Notes: generated from the sequence alone by a model not told the origin. 10,691 bases of DNA from an uncultured Ruminococcus sp. (GCA_902464115.1 CABQIF010000077.1:1-10691), one strand, 5' to 3'; numbered from the stretch's first letter, positions 1 to 6,963 are shown. Program-made: numbers and translations.

Positions 1-7
1 TTTTTCT

Positions 8-36
8 ATTTTATTCCCTTGTGGCTTGTGTGTCAA
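8..36 (-). promoter_or_regulatory. Leftward sigma-A-type promoter
   Basis: On the - strand a perfect -35 TTGACA (31-36) is followed after 17 nt by -10 TAAAAT (8-13), five of six matches to consensus. It would drive a gene lying left of the window, divergent from the GH13 gene. The downstream gene is not visible, so only the promoter match supports the call. Confidence 0.5.
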
Positions 37-42
37 GTTTTA

Positions 43-105
43 TTATACAGGATCAAATCTTGGGGTGCCGTGTCTGCATTTTTCAAGAAAACGCTGTTTT
101 TCCAT
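43..105 (-). CDS. Possible 20-residue small protein or leader peptide
   Basis: A short reading frame starts with ATG at 105-103 and ends with TAA at 45-43, giving MEKQRFLEKCRHGTPRFDPV. A good Shine-Dalgarno sequence, GGAGGG (119-114), lies 8 nt upstream of the ATG. A promoter-like TTGACA/TATATT pair lies about 90 nt further upstream (192-221). The peptide is basic, has no membrane segment and is not recognised. It could be a leader peptide for a gene left of the window, the stump of a decayed gene, or chance. Its presence right before a second leftward promoter is what makes it worth listing; the short length keeps confidence low. Confidence 0.25.
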   Translation of the reverse strand: MEKQRFLEKCRHGTPRFDPV

Positions 106-158
106 GGTGAAGTCCCTCCAAAAAAGTAGAATAATACAATTATCTGTGGAAATAGTAT

Positions 159-188
159 TAGAATTATTCCGCATAAAGGAATATAATA
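159..188 (+). promoter_or_regulatory. Candidate promoter of the GH13 gene
   Basis: A perfect -10 TATAAT (183-188) is preceded after 18 nt by a weak -35 TTAGAA (159-164). The start site would be near 195, giving an 80-nt leader before the ATG at 275. An inverted repeat TATTCC-N7-GGAATA (166-184) overlaps the spacer and -10 and could be an operator. The weak -35 would suit activator control, which is inference. Confidence 0.4.
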
Positions 189-191
189 TAA

Positions 192-221
192 ATATAGCAC
201 AGGTTTACAGCATCTGTCAAC
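192..221 (-). promoter_or_regulatory. Leftward promoter divergent from the GH13 gene
   Basis: On the - strand a perfect -35 TTGACA (216-221) and -10 TATATT (192-197) are separated by 18 nt. The -10 sits 4 bp from the + strand -10 (183-188), so the two promoters overlap divergently. It would transcribe the possible small ORF at 43-105 and anything beyond the left edge. Confidence 0.4.
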
Positions 222-274
222 TGAAACGAATATTTTGTACAAAAATCATCAAAAAAGTACAGGAGGAAAATACT

Positions 275-1840
275 ATGAAAAACAACAACCCACAGTGGCT
301 TGAAAATGCAGTATTCTATGAAATCTACCCTCAGAGCTACAAGGACACAAATGCAGACGGTATCGGTGATCTTGCAGGTATGACAGAGAGCCTGCCCTAT
401 ATCAAAAGTATAGGTTGCAATGCAATCTGGATAAATCCATGCTTTGAATCACCTTTCTTTGATGCAGGCTACGATATTTCAAACTACAAAAAAGTTGCTC
501 CCAGATATGGCACGAATGAAGACCTGAAATGTTTCTTTGAAGAAGCACACAAACTCAATATTCATGTTATTCTCGACCTTGTTCCGGGTCATACTTCCAT
601 TGAGCATCGGTGGTTCAAGGAGTCGATGAAGATTGACAGAAATGAATTTACAGACAGATATATCTGGACAGATTCCGTATGGGAGGATGTAAGTGGAGTT
701 GAGAACATCACAGGCTCTATAAGAGGAATTTCCGACAGAGATGGCACTTGTGCGGCAAATTTCTATACCATTCAGCCGGCATTGAATTATGGTTTTGCAA
801 ATCCTACAAAGCCATGGATGCAGGCTGTAGATGCCCCCGGTCCGATGGCAACAAGAGAGGCTATGAAAGATGTTATGCGTTTCTGGCTGAATATGGGCTG
901 CGACGGTTTCCGTGTAGATATGGCACATTCACTTGTAAAGGGAGATACGGACAGCAAGGCTACAATTGCACTCTGGCAGGATTTCAGAGCATTTCTGAAT
1001 AAAGAATTTCCTGAAGCTGCTATGATTTCTGAATGGGGTCAGCCGGATAAATCTCTTATGGGTGGTTTTCATATGGATTTTCTGCTGCATTTCGGTCCTT
1101 CCCATTACAATGACCTTTTCCGTGTGGAAGAACCCTTTTTCTCCAGAAAGGGAACAGGTGATGCATCTGAGTTTGTAAAGACATATGAAGAAAACTATGC
1201 AAAAACAGAAGGCAAAGGACTTATCTGTATACCATCTGGCAATCATGATATGTCCAGAATTTCTCAGCGTCTTGACAAGAAAGAAATAAAGCTTGCTTTT
1301 TCATTCATTCTCACAATGCCCGGTGCTCCTTTTATTTATTATGGTGATGAAATCGGAATGCGTTACCTTGAAGGCGTAAAGTCAGTTGAGGGCGGTTTTG
1401 AGAGAACAGCATCACGTTCACCTATGCAGTGGAATAGCTCTGTAAATGCGGGATTTTCTGCAGCAGATCCTGAGAATCTTTATATTCCTATCGATTCAGA
1501 TGTCAACCGTCCTACAGTTGAAAAGGCTGTAAATGATCCTGATTCAATTTATAATGAAGTAAGAAAGCTGATAGAGCTTAGACAAGCACACGCAGCACTC
1601 AAGAGCAACGGAAAGATTGAATTTCTCTATGCTGAAAAGCATGCATATCCGCTTGTATATCGCCGATACGATGATAATGAAAGTATCATCGTTGCAATAA
1701 ATCCGTCATCAAACGCAGCTTCATGCAGAATCTCTGGACTCAATATCAAGGAAATTCTCTATACCAATGGAGATGCGGCAGATATAACAGACGGAGTTCT
1801 GACAGTGCCAGCAGAAAGTGTTTCTGTATTTTCAGTATAA
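275..1840 (+). CDS. GH13 alpha-glucosidase/trehalose synthase-type glycoside hydrolase
   Basis: This 521-residue protein belongs to the alpha-amylase superfamily (GH13), retaining enzymes acting on alpha-glucosidic bonds. Visible conserved regions are DLVPGH (region I, 101-106), GFRVD with nucleophile Asp215, SEW with acid/base Glu253, and NHD with Asp325. RSPMQW (381-386) is typical of the alpha-glucosidase and trehalose synthase branches. The (beta/alpha)8 barrel covers roughly 10-440, followed by a small beta domain. There is no signal peptide or carbohydrate-binding module, so it likely acts in the cytosol on imported oligosaccharides or disaccharides. ATG 275 was chosen because AGGAGG (261-266) lies 8 nt upstream and the GH13 fold begins at once; the frame is open back to 26 but that stretch is promoter-like and has no family similarity. 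No transporter or regulator is visible beside it. The family is certain; the substrate (maltose, trehalose, sucrose or other) is not. Confidence 0.9.
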   Translation: MKNNNPQWLENAVFYEIYPQSYKDTNADGIGDLAGMTESLPYIKSIGCNAIWINPCFESPFFDAGYDISNYKKVAPRYGTNEDLKCFFEEAHKLNIHVILDLVPGHTSIEHRWFKESMKIDRNEFTDRYIWTDSVWEDVSGVENITGSIRGISDRDGTCAANFYTIQPALNYGFANPTKPWMQAVDAPGPMATREAMKDVMRFWLNMGCDGFRVDMAHSLVKGDTDSKATIALWQDFRAFLNKEFPEAAMISEWGQPDKSLMGGFHMDFLLHFGPSHYNDLFRVEEPFFSRKGTGDASEFVKTYEENYAKTEGKGLICIPSGNHDMSRISQRLDKKEIKLAFSFILTMPGAPFIYYGDEIGMRYLEGVKSVEGGFERTASRSPMQWNSSVNAGFSAADPENLYIPIDSDVNRPTVEKAVNDPDSIYNEVRKLIELRQAHAALKSNGKIEFLYAEKHAYPLVYRRYDDNESIIVAINPSSNAASCRISGLNIKEILYTNGDAADITDGVLTVPAESVSVFSV

Positions 1841-2160
1841 GATACAGTAAATATGGCATAGGATATGGTGCAACATCTGTAAAGGCGGTGCTGCATTTTC
1901 CCACAAAAACATTCTATGCCTGAGCTATATTCATAGTCTGGGCAGTTATATCAAAAATTGCAACACATTCACACAATATACATAATAATGCTGTTAAAGC
2001 TATAATCAAAATTCATTTTTTCGTCCTACCTCCAACTGCATGGAATCTTGTGGGGTTAAGACGGTAACGGCAGTATGGTGTTCCAATTTAAAGACGGAAC
2101 AGAAATCAAAGAATAACAATAGAGTCGGGCAGAAAAAATGCCCGGCTTTTTTGTGCTTGA
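1841..2160. other. Gene-free stretch, possible gene remnant
   Basis: No complete gene is visible between the GH13 stop and the integrase 3' end. All three + frames are broken by stops. A short open piece at 2060-2116 ends in MVFQFKDGTEIKE and is followed 7 nt later by a strong terminator, so it may be the last codons of a lost gene. The F-x-F-x-DG-x-EI ending is reminiscent of the C-terminal tails of large serine recombinases, but this is from memory and weak. No tRNA was seen. Confidence 0.3.
2124..2152 (+). terminator. Rho-independent terminator, + strand
   Basis: Arms GTCGGGC (2124-2130) and GCCCGGC (2140-2146) form a 7-bp stem with one G-U pair and a 9-nt loop, followed by six T (2147-2152). 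It lies 284 bp after the GH13 stop and could end that transcript or that of a lost gene ending at 2116. Confidence 0.8.
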
Positions 2161-2181
2161 AAATAGGTAAAAATCCTATTT
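2161..2181. repeat. Small inverted repeat
   Basis: AAATAGG (2161-2167) and CCTATTT (2175-2181) are perfect 7-bp inverted arms around a 7-nt spacer. It is the first of three consecutive dyads between the + strand terminator and the integrase. It could be a recombinase arm or core site or part of the terminator cluster; no function is shown. Confidence 0.4.
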
Positions 2182-2182
2182 G

Positions 2183-2213
2183 CAAACGATAACAGAGGCT
2201 ATCGTTTGTTTTT
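2183..2213 (+). terminator. Terminator-like hairpin, + strand
   Basis: CAAACGATA (2183-2191) and TATCGTTTG (2200-2208) form a perfect 9-bp stem with an 8-nt loop, followed by TTTTT (2209-2213). It may back up the terminator at 2124-2152. The dyad is also of a kind seen at recombination sites beside integrase genes, which cannot be decided here. Confidence 0.5.
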
Positions 2214-2217
2214 ACAC

Positions 2218-2251
2218 AAAAAATTTCACCCCACTTTTGTGAGGTGAAATT
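2218..2251 (-). terminator. Terminator of the integrase gene, - strand
   Basis: AATTTCACC (2222-2230) and GGTGAAATT (2243-2251) form a perfect 9-bp stem, extended inside by CAC/GTG (2232-2234 with 2239-2241) around a TTTT loop. On the - strand the stem runs into a U-tract given by the A run at 2218-2223. It lies 42 bp after the integrase stop codon and fits as its terminator. Confidence 0.65.
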
Positions 2252-2292
2252 CTACATTGTATCATCAGAGATACTTTGACACAAGCGCCTTT

Positions 2293-3430
2293 TTATTCTT
2301 CATCTACTTTTAGCCGCTTCCGCAGCACCTCAATATCATTATGCACATAAATGCTGGAAGTAACTGTGATGTCAGAGTGTCCCAGGACTTTCTGAATGGT
2401 ATAAATATCCACGTCATTTTCTCGCAGCAACGTCCCGAATGTGTGCCGTAATTCGTGCGGTGTTAAAATTGGCAGCCCTGTTTCTTTTTGCATTCTTTTC
2501 ATGAAATCGGAAAAATGATCTGCATAGGTATGTGGTTTCATGGGTTCATTTGGACTTTTTCCGGAAATTACATACAATCCAGAATGTTTCATTTTTCTAA
2601 GCATAGAAACCAGAAAATCAGAAATCGGAATATACCGAACAGAAGTTGCTGTTTTTGGCTTGTCGATCAGAATGCCGCCTTTGGTTTGCGTGACTGCTCT
2701 CTGAACATGGATCAATTTCTTTTCAAAATCCAGATCTTCCCATTGCAAGCCCAATAGTTCAGACGCCGCAAACCAGTATGCATCAGTAAAACAATGTCAT
2801 ACCGTTCGTGCTGCATGGCATATTGTTCCGCTGCCTTTGCCTGTTCTGCAGTATACACATGCCGTTCCTGCTTTTGCTTCGCTTCTATTTTCAAGTTTTT
2901 CACCGGATTTTTAAAACAAAGGTCATTGTCAATTGCTGCATTGAAAAGACTATTTAAAATCATTTTATGCTTATCCAGCATGGATGCAGATAATCTCGCT
3001 CCGGTTTCTGCATTTCGCACCGTATTAAAATATCGCTGCACATCGATTTGATGAATGCTTTGCAGCCGCATTTTTCCGAAAAATGGAATCAAGTATTTTT
3101 CCACATTGATTTGATAGGTGAAATAATAAGTCTGGTCTTTTACCTTCCCTTTTTTGTAAGTTTCCAGCCACTCCAACGCCCAAGCGGCAAATAGCGTTCG
3201 ATTTTTTTGAAAACAGATCCCCGTTTTTTCTTGCATTGCCTGATTGATTTTGTATTGTTCTGCCTTTTGTCTGGCTGCCTCTTTGCTTTTGTGCTATAAA
3301 AACTTTTCCGGATTAGCGTGCCGTCTACGGCTGTTCCAATCGTTATCTTCACTTCATAACAGCCGTCTTTTCGATTTGGTTTTTCTTTTTTGGGTCTGCC
3401 CATTCTATCACCATTATTTCTTTTTGGCAT
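2293..3430 (-). pseudogene. Tyrosine recombinase/integrase, double frameshift
   Basis: The reading frame changes twice, but joined it gives about 379 residues, normal for Tn916/prophage-type integrases. The first part (3430 to about 3283) holds an AP2-like arm-binding segment (GCYEVKITIG). The second (to about 2760) holds the SAM-like core-binding domain and the first catalytic Arg in HTGLR. The third (to 2293) holds HELRHTF, LGHSD and the nucleophile Tyr in SIYVH. Each break is repaired by adding one base: near 3281-3285 in a short A run, and near 2759-2763, where HTGLRR should continue SELLGLQW. All catalytic residues remain encoded. The start is ATG 3430-3428, with poorly spaced AGGCGG upstream; ATG 3403-3401 is an alternative. 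The IS left end lies 38 bp upstream, so no excisionase gene or native promoter remains. Either the gene has decayed or the breaks are sequencing errors. Confidence 0.85.
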
Positions 3431-3468
3431 TACCGCCTAAAAGCGCCTGCATGGGACACATCGTTGAG

Positions 3469-3494
3469 TGAAATGCACCCCTTTTGTTAGACAA
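3469..3494 (+). repeat. IS left terminal inverted repeat (IRL)
   Basis: This 26-bp end pairs with 4777-4802. Shared blocks are TGAA at the tip, the ACCCC core and GTTAGACAA inside; one extra C shifts the alignment in the middle. Confidence 0.8.
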
Positions 3495-3496
3495 TG

Positions 3497-3505
3497 TGGT
3501 ATAAT
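3497..3505 (+). promoter_or_regulatory. Extended -10 promoter of the transposase
   Basis: TGGTATAAT combines the TGn extension with a perfect TATAAT (3500-3505). No -35 is recognisable 17 nt upstream, where the IRL lies. Transcription would start near 3512, 36 nt before the OrfA ATG. Confidence 0.5.
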
Positions 3506-3547
3506 AGAAATATACCAATAAAAAATCTAACGAAAGGGGGCATTTTT

Positions 3548-3889
3548 ATGCCAAAAGGAAAGCCGAACAAAAGATACACACCGGAATTCAAAATCAAAGT
3601 AGTGGAAACAATGCACAGAGAAAAGTTAAGCTATCGTGAAACTGCACGTCAATTTGACATATGCAATCATGATAGAGTAGCAGCATGGGAACGAATCTAT
3701 CTTGAGGAAGGAGCGGAGGGGCTTTACATAGAACGCAGAGGGAGAAAATCCACAGGGCGACCTCCGAAAATTAAGAAAGACGAAGATCTGATTGCAGAAG
3801 TACAGCGTCTTCGTGCGGAGAATGCATACTTAAAAAAATTGAATGCCTTGGTTGCCGAGAGGGTACGGCAAGAGAAAAAGCACAAGTGA
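3548..3889 (+). CDS. IS3-family transposase OrfA (DNA-binding subunit)
   Basis: This 113-residue basic protein is the OrfA/InsE-type partner of an IS3-family transposase. A helix-turn-helix covers about residues 10-45 (YTPEFK, then SYRETARQF), followed by the RRGRKSTGRPPK linker and a leucine-rich coiled coil at about 75-100 used for subunit contacts. ATG 3548 is preferred over an upstream in-frame start at 3494 because GAAAGGGGG (3532-3540) lies 7 nt before it, while 3494 falls in the terminal repeat. The stop TGA (3887-3889) overlaps the GTG start of OrfB. The protein binds the terminal repeats and, through -1 frameshifting at 3832-3838, contributes the N-terminus of the OrfAB transposase. 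It is shorter than the roughly 170-residue OrfA of IS150 itself. Confidence 0.9.
   Translation: MPKGKPNKRYTPEFKIKVVETMHREKLSYRETARQFDICNHDRVAAWERIYLEEGAEGLYIERRGRKSTGRPPKIKKDEDLIAEVQRLRAENAYLKKLNALVAERVRQEKKHK
3832..3871 (+). promoter_or_regulatory. Programmed -1 frameshift signal (A7 slippery site and hairpin)
   Basis: Seven A (3832-3838) are in the A-AAA-AAA phase relative to OrfA codons (TTA AAA AAA TTG). OrfB is in the -1 frame and is open from this point. A hairpin TTGCCG (3852-3857) with CGGCAA (3866-3871) starts 13 nt downstream, a little further than usual. The fused product would cross from LKK into IECLGCREG and on to OrfB. Confidence 0.75.
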
Positions 3890-4722
3890 TATGGGAACTG
3901 AGGCATGAACATAAGATAGGGCTGCTCATTGAGATTGCCGATATTTCCCGCAGTACCTATTACTATTACAGCAAGCAATTTGATCATCCAAAGCCAGATC
4001 GATATGCTGAAATCAAAACTGAAATACGCCGCATTTATGAGGAAAGCAAAGGGCGTTACGGATATCGGAGAATTACCAAAGAGTTGAAGAAAAAGTTTGT
4101 GATCAATCACAAGACCGTACAGAAACTGATGCGTAAAATGGGCATATTTTGCCGTGTCCGTATGCATAAGTACCACTCATACAAGGGTAATGTCGGCAGA
4201 ATCGCACCGAATCTTCTGAAACGGAATTTCAAGGCAGATCAGCCAAATCAGAAGTGGGTAACTGACGTTACTGAATTTGCTTTGTTTGGCATAAAGCTGT
4301 ATCTGTCACCAATCATTGATTTATATAATGGCGAAGTGATTTCATACAATCTAAGCCGTCATCCGAATTTGAATCAGGTAACGGATATGCTTGAAAAAGC
4401 ATTTACAAAGATATCGAACGATACAGATCTGATCCTTCATTCAGACCAAGGCTGGCAGTATCAGCACAAGCACTATCAGAAAATGCTGAAAGAGAAAGGC
4501 ATTAGGCAGAGTATGTCCCGAAAGGGGAATTGTCTTGATAATGCCTGTGCCGAGAACTTCTTCGGCTTGCTGAAAACAGAGCTTCTCTATTTGCAGGAAT
4601 TTCATTCTGTCGAGCATTTCATTGAAGAACTTCATGAATACATAGAATGGTACAACAACAAACGCATCAAACTTAAGCTGAATGGTCTATCTCCTGTGAA
4701 ATTCAAACATGGAGCTGCATAA
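3886..4722 (+). CDS. IS3-family transposase OrfB (DDE catalytic subunit)
   Basis: This 278-residue protein carries an HTH_21-like N-terminus (RGRYGYRRI type at 56-63) and a retroviral-type integrase core. The catalytic triad is visible as Asp127 (WVTDVT), Asp187 (LHSDQG) and Glu223 (CAENFF), the last two spaced as DD(35)E. It performs strand cleavage and transfer during copy-out transposition. If made alone, it starts at GTG 3886, overlapping the OrfA stop by four bases (GTGA); more likely most active enzyme is the OrfAB fusion (3548-4722) made by frameshifting. The C-terminal WYNNKRIK motif is standard for the family and the length is full. No lesions are seen. Confidence 0.93.
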   Translation: MIWELRHEHKIGLLIEIADISRSTYYYYSKQFDHPKPDRYAEIKTEIRRIYEESKGRYGYRRITKELKKKFVINHKTVQKLMRKMGIFCRVRMHKYHSYKGNVGRIAPNLLKRNFKADQPNQKWVTDVTEFALFGIKLYLSPIIDLYNGEVISYNLSRHPNLNQVTDMLEKAFTKISNDTDLILHSDQGWQYQHKHYQKMLKEKGIRQSMSRKGNCLDNACAENFFGLLKTELLYLQEFHSVEHFIEELHEYIEWYNNKRIKLKLNGLSPVKFKHGAA

Positions 4723-4724
4723 CA

Positions 4725-4754
4725 AAAGCGACCAAGATTCCTCTTAGTCGCTTT
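4725..4754 (+). terminator. Hairpin after OrfB inside the IS
   Basis: AAAGCGAC (4725-4732) pairs with GTCGCTTT (4747-4754), and after one mismatch AAGA pairs with TCTT around a TTCC loop, 12 bp in all. Only scattered T follow, so termination may be weak. It is 3 nt after the OrfB stop and may also block readthrough into the element. Confidence 0.5.
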
Positions 4755-4776
4755 GCATAAATTTTCTTTTGAATCT

Positions 4777-4802
4777 TTGTCTAACTTTTTGGGGTCAGTT
4801 CA
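4777..4802 (-). repeat. IS right terminal inverted repeat (IRR)
   Basis: This is the inverse partner of 3469-3494, ending with GGGGTCAGTTCA at 4791-4802. Read inward it begins TGAACTGACCCC. Confidence 0.8.
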
Positions 4803-4810
4803 GATTGGTA

Positions 4811-4826
4811 AGAATGGGGGGATTCT
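4811..4826 (-). terminator. Terminator stump after the membrane protein gene
   Basis: AGAAT (4811-4815) and ATTCT (4822-4826) form a 5-bp stem with a loop of six identical bases, 4 bp after the stop codon on the - strand. No U-tract follows; after 8 more bases the IS right end begins. It may be a terminator whose U-tract was lost at the IS junction, or chance. Confidence 0.3.
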
Positions 4827-4830
4827 GTTT

Positions 4831-6489
4831 TTAGAAAATGTTTTCGTCGAAAATCCAGATGGTATAACCTTCATAGGTTTGTTCTTCATGCGGGAGTGTG
4901 AGAATGGAACTGGTTGACTGTTCCATCTTTTCCTTTTCATCCTGCTGCATCAACAGGAAATACCGATCTTGTTCCGGCTGATCTTCAAACCAATTTTTAT
5001 TACTCTGATATAAACCCGCTTCCAAGCAATTTTCATTGTCTGTAAAGTTGACAGTCCGCACTTTTACATCGGAATCTTCCAGAACGGTGATCGCCTGTGA
5101 ATGCCAGAAACTTGCATAACCATAGGTCAAATTCTGGTCTTTCAGATATTCGCCAAGCTTGTAGTTGATGCTTTCCTTGTAATCATTGATTGGAATTTCA
5201 ATGACTTTATGGACATCGTGCAAGCACAGATAAGCCAACGGAAGACAGAGCAGAACACACCAGCGTCTGGTTTCTACCTTATGATAGAGCCAACGCAAAA
5301 AGGCAAGGGAAACGAGAATGGATGTGCAGACGATTGGAGAGAGCCGCCAGATTCCGGCAGACAGCAAACCGCACAGATAACCAACCAAAATAAAAGCGGT
5401 TACAACCCAGTGTGCCCAGATTAAAATCCGTACACCAGCTTCTTCAATCTTTGCATAACAGCAAAGTGCAATAATTGGAACAATTGCAAGGAACAATGCA
5501 TAGAAGATGGTTAAAATTCCACGAACGCCTTCAATCGAAGCGAGCAAATCGCCCTCTTGAACATCCAGCCCCAACAGCTGCAAAAATGCAAGCGGCAAAG
5601 CCTCTACATGATCCCACCAAGTATCCGGATTGGAAAATCTTGAATAAGCACTTGCATATCCTTCCTGCACATCGCCATCAATATGTGCTCCCAGTTTCAT
5701 GCCAAGATACAGACCAATGGCACAAATCAACAAGGTTAGCAGGGCAGTGACACTTTTCCGGCTCTTCCATGGTGTGCGAATATCCAAGAACCGTTCGCAG
5801 AATACACCACCGAGAATCGGCAGGGCAAACAGTGCGATGGAAGTTGTAGAGTTGGTGCAGCAAACAATAAAGTCTGCCGCCAGCAGCACATAGAAAATCA
5901 CGGTTTGGATCTTCACAGATTTTGTTTGCCGTCGTTCGCTGAGGTTTCGGATATGCAGGACAAGGAATAGTCCAATGACAAGGAATAAAATGCCGATGCT
6001 GTAATAGATGATATGATTCCAAAAGATCTCACGCAGTTTCACACTGGAACAAAGTGTCAATAATAATACACTGACTGTAATTGCAGTTGCACGCAAGCTG
6101 AAATGCATCTCTCGCAGCATCAAACAGAGGAACACATAAAACGTAACGAAGAACGTTGCCATGCCGAATGCCTGTGTTTTCATGGAAATACCGAACAGCG
6201 GAATCCAGAGTTGCATAAAGAGGTTTCCGCCCAGTGGCATCAAAGCGGCATAGGTGAAATCAGGGTTGATGAGTCCGTTTCCCTGCATGGCTGCTTCTGC
6301 CCAATAGAGCGTATCGGTGCAGTCGGAATGAAATTCATTTCTAGCAACAGCAAAAATGTAATAGAGAACGGTGGAGGCACTGCCAACCAATAAAATCAGG
6401 GAAAACAGCGTCCATAAAAATGGCTGTAAAGTTTGTTTTTTCTGTGCAAGCAGTTTGCACGAATTGGAAAAATGAAGTGTTTTTGTCAT
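4831..6489 (-). CDS. Polytopic membrane protein, GT-C-like layout
   Basis: This 552-residue protein has about 10-12 predicted membrane helices between residues 24 and 426 and a C-terminal soluble part (428-552). After the first helix (24-48) comes a long polar loop with HSDCTD (54-59) and a proline/glycine-rich LMPLGGN (83-89). An acidic residue in this first outer loop plus a C-terminal extracytoplasmic domain is the layout of GT-C glycosyltransferases (PMT/ArnT-like), which use polyprenyl-phosphate sugars. No specific family motif is recognised, so the function is inferred and could instead be transport. Start ATG 6489 is set by GGAG (6502-6499), 9 nt upstream and touching the luxS stop. 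It is the second gene of the luxS operon, 6 nt after it, and probably translationally linked. The IS right end lies 28 bp beyond its stop. Confidence 0.7.
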   Translation of the reverse strand: MTKTLHFSNSCKLLAQKKQTLQPFLWTLFSLILLVGSASTVLYYIFAVARNEFHSDCTDTLYWAEAAMQGNGLINPDFTYAALMPLGGNLFMQLWIPLFGISMKTQAFGMATFFVTFYVFLCLMLREMHFSLRATAITVSVLLLTLCSSVKLREIFWNHIIYYSIGILFLVIGLFLVLHIRNLSERRQTKSVKIQTVIFYVLLAADFIVCCTNSTTSIALFALPILGGVFCERFLDIRTPWKSRKSVTALLTLLICAIGLYLGMKLGAHIDGDVQEGYASAYSRFSNPDTWWDHVEALPLAFLQLLGLDVQEGDLLASIEGVRGILTIFYALFLAIVPIIALCCYAKIEEAGVRILIWAHWVVTAFILVGYLCGLLSAGIWRLSPIVCTSILVSLAFLRWLYHKVETRRWCVLLCLPLAYLCLHDVHKVIEIPINDYKESINYKLGEYLKDQNLTYGYASFWHSQAITVLEDSDVKVRTVNFTDNENCLEAGLYQSNKNWFEDQPEQDRYFLLMQQDEKEKMEQSTSSILTLPHEEQTYEGYTIWIFDENIF

Positions 6490-6495
6490 GATTAT

Positions 6496-6963
6496 TTACT
6501 CCGGATAAGTCATCTGCTCAGGTGTCCAGTCTTTCAGAATCGGCTGAATTTCCTGTGCAATTTTTTTTGCACCTGCTAAGTCGTGGGCAAGATAATTGCC
6601 GCATTCCCGTCGTTTGCTGCCTGGAATTTCACCCTCGAACTGCAACACATAGGCAATGGTTTCCTGCACCAGACGAATAGCGGTTTCCTTTGGAAGGGTA
6701 TCTCTGGTCAGGAAATAAAATCCCGTCCGGCAACCCATTGGGCCAACATAGACAACTTCATCTGAATAAGGGGTATTCCGAACATAAGTTGCAAACAGAT
6801 GTTCAAATGTGTGCAGAGCGTTGTCTTCCAAATAATCGTTTTCCGGATTGTTTGGGGTTTTCATGCGAATGTCATATGTTACAACATCGCCGTCCACACG
6901 GGAAACATACATGCCTCTTGTCAGGGAGTCATGATTGATGGTGAAACTTGCAATTTTTTTCAT
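6496..6963 (-). CDS. luxS: S-ribosylhomocysteine lyase LuxS
   Basis: LuxS cleaves S-ribosylhomocysteine to homocysteine and DPD, the precursor of autoinducer-2, completing the activated-methyl cycle in the cytosol. The 155-residue length is normal. The metal site is visible as HTFEH (His51, Glu54, His55) and Cys121 in ECGNYLAHD; Cys78 in GPMGCRTG is the catalytic cysteine equivalent. Start ATG 6963-6961 follows a purine-rich AAAGGAAAGGAAACT ribosome binding site. It is the first gene of an operon with the downstream membrane protein. Transcription comes from the promoter at 7050-7078, which has an operator-like dyad. No pfs or methionine gene is present in the window, so the recycling role must connect to genes elsewhere. 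Confidence 0.97.
   Translation of the reverse strand: MKKIASFTINHDSLTRGMYVSRVDGDVVTYDIRMKTPNNPENDYLEDNALHTFEHLFATYVRNTPYSDEVVYVGPMGCRTGFYFLTRDTLPKETAIRLVQETIAYVLQFEGEIPGSKRRECGNYLAHDLAGAKKIAQEIQPILKDWTPEQMTYPE

Larger units (their letters stand above)
3469..4802 (+). mobile_element. IS3-family (IS150-like) insertion sequence, complete
   Basis: The 1334-bp element carries two overlapping transposase frames bounded by imperfect terminal inverted repeats. The left end (3469-3494) reads TGAAATGCACCCC then GTTAGACAA. The right end (4777-4802), read inward, has TGAACTGACCCC then GTTAGACAA; the arms differ mainly in the T4/A5 tract between the two blocks. Both ends start with TG as usual for IS3. 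The expected 3-bp target duplication is not seen: flanking triplets are GAG on the left and GAT on the right. Both frames and the frameshift site look intact, so the element may be active. Confidence 0.85.

Noticed and set aside
26..274. N-terminal extension of the GH13 frame
   Set aside because: The stretch contains promoter signals and no family similarity; AGGAGG at 261-266 marks ATG 275 as the start.
5101..5424. 107-codon + strand frame inside the membrane protein gene
   Set aside because: It is antisense to a clearly coding membrane protein and has no motif or start signal.
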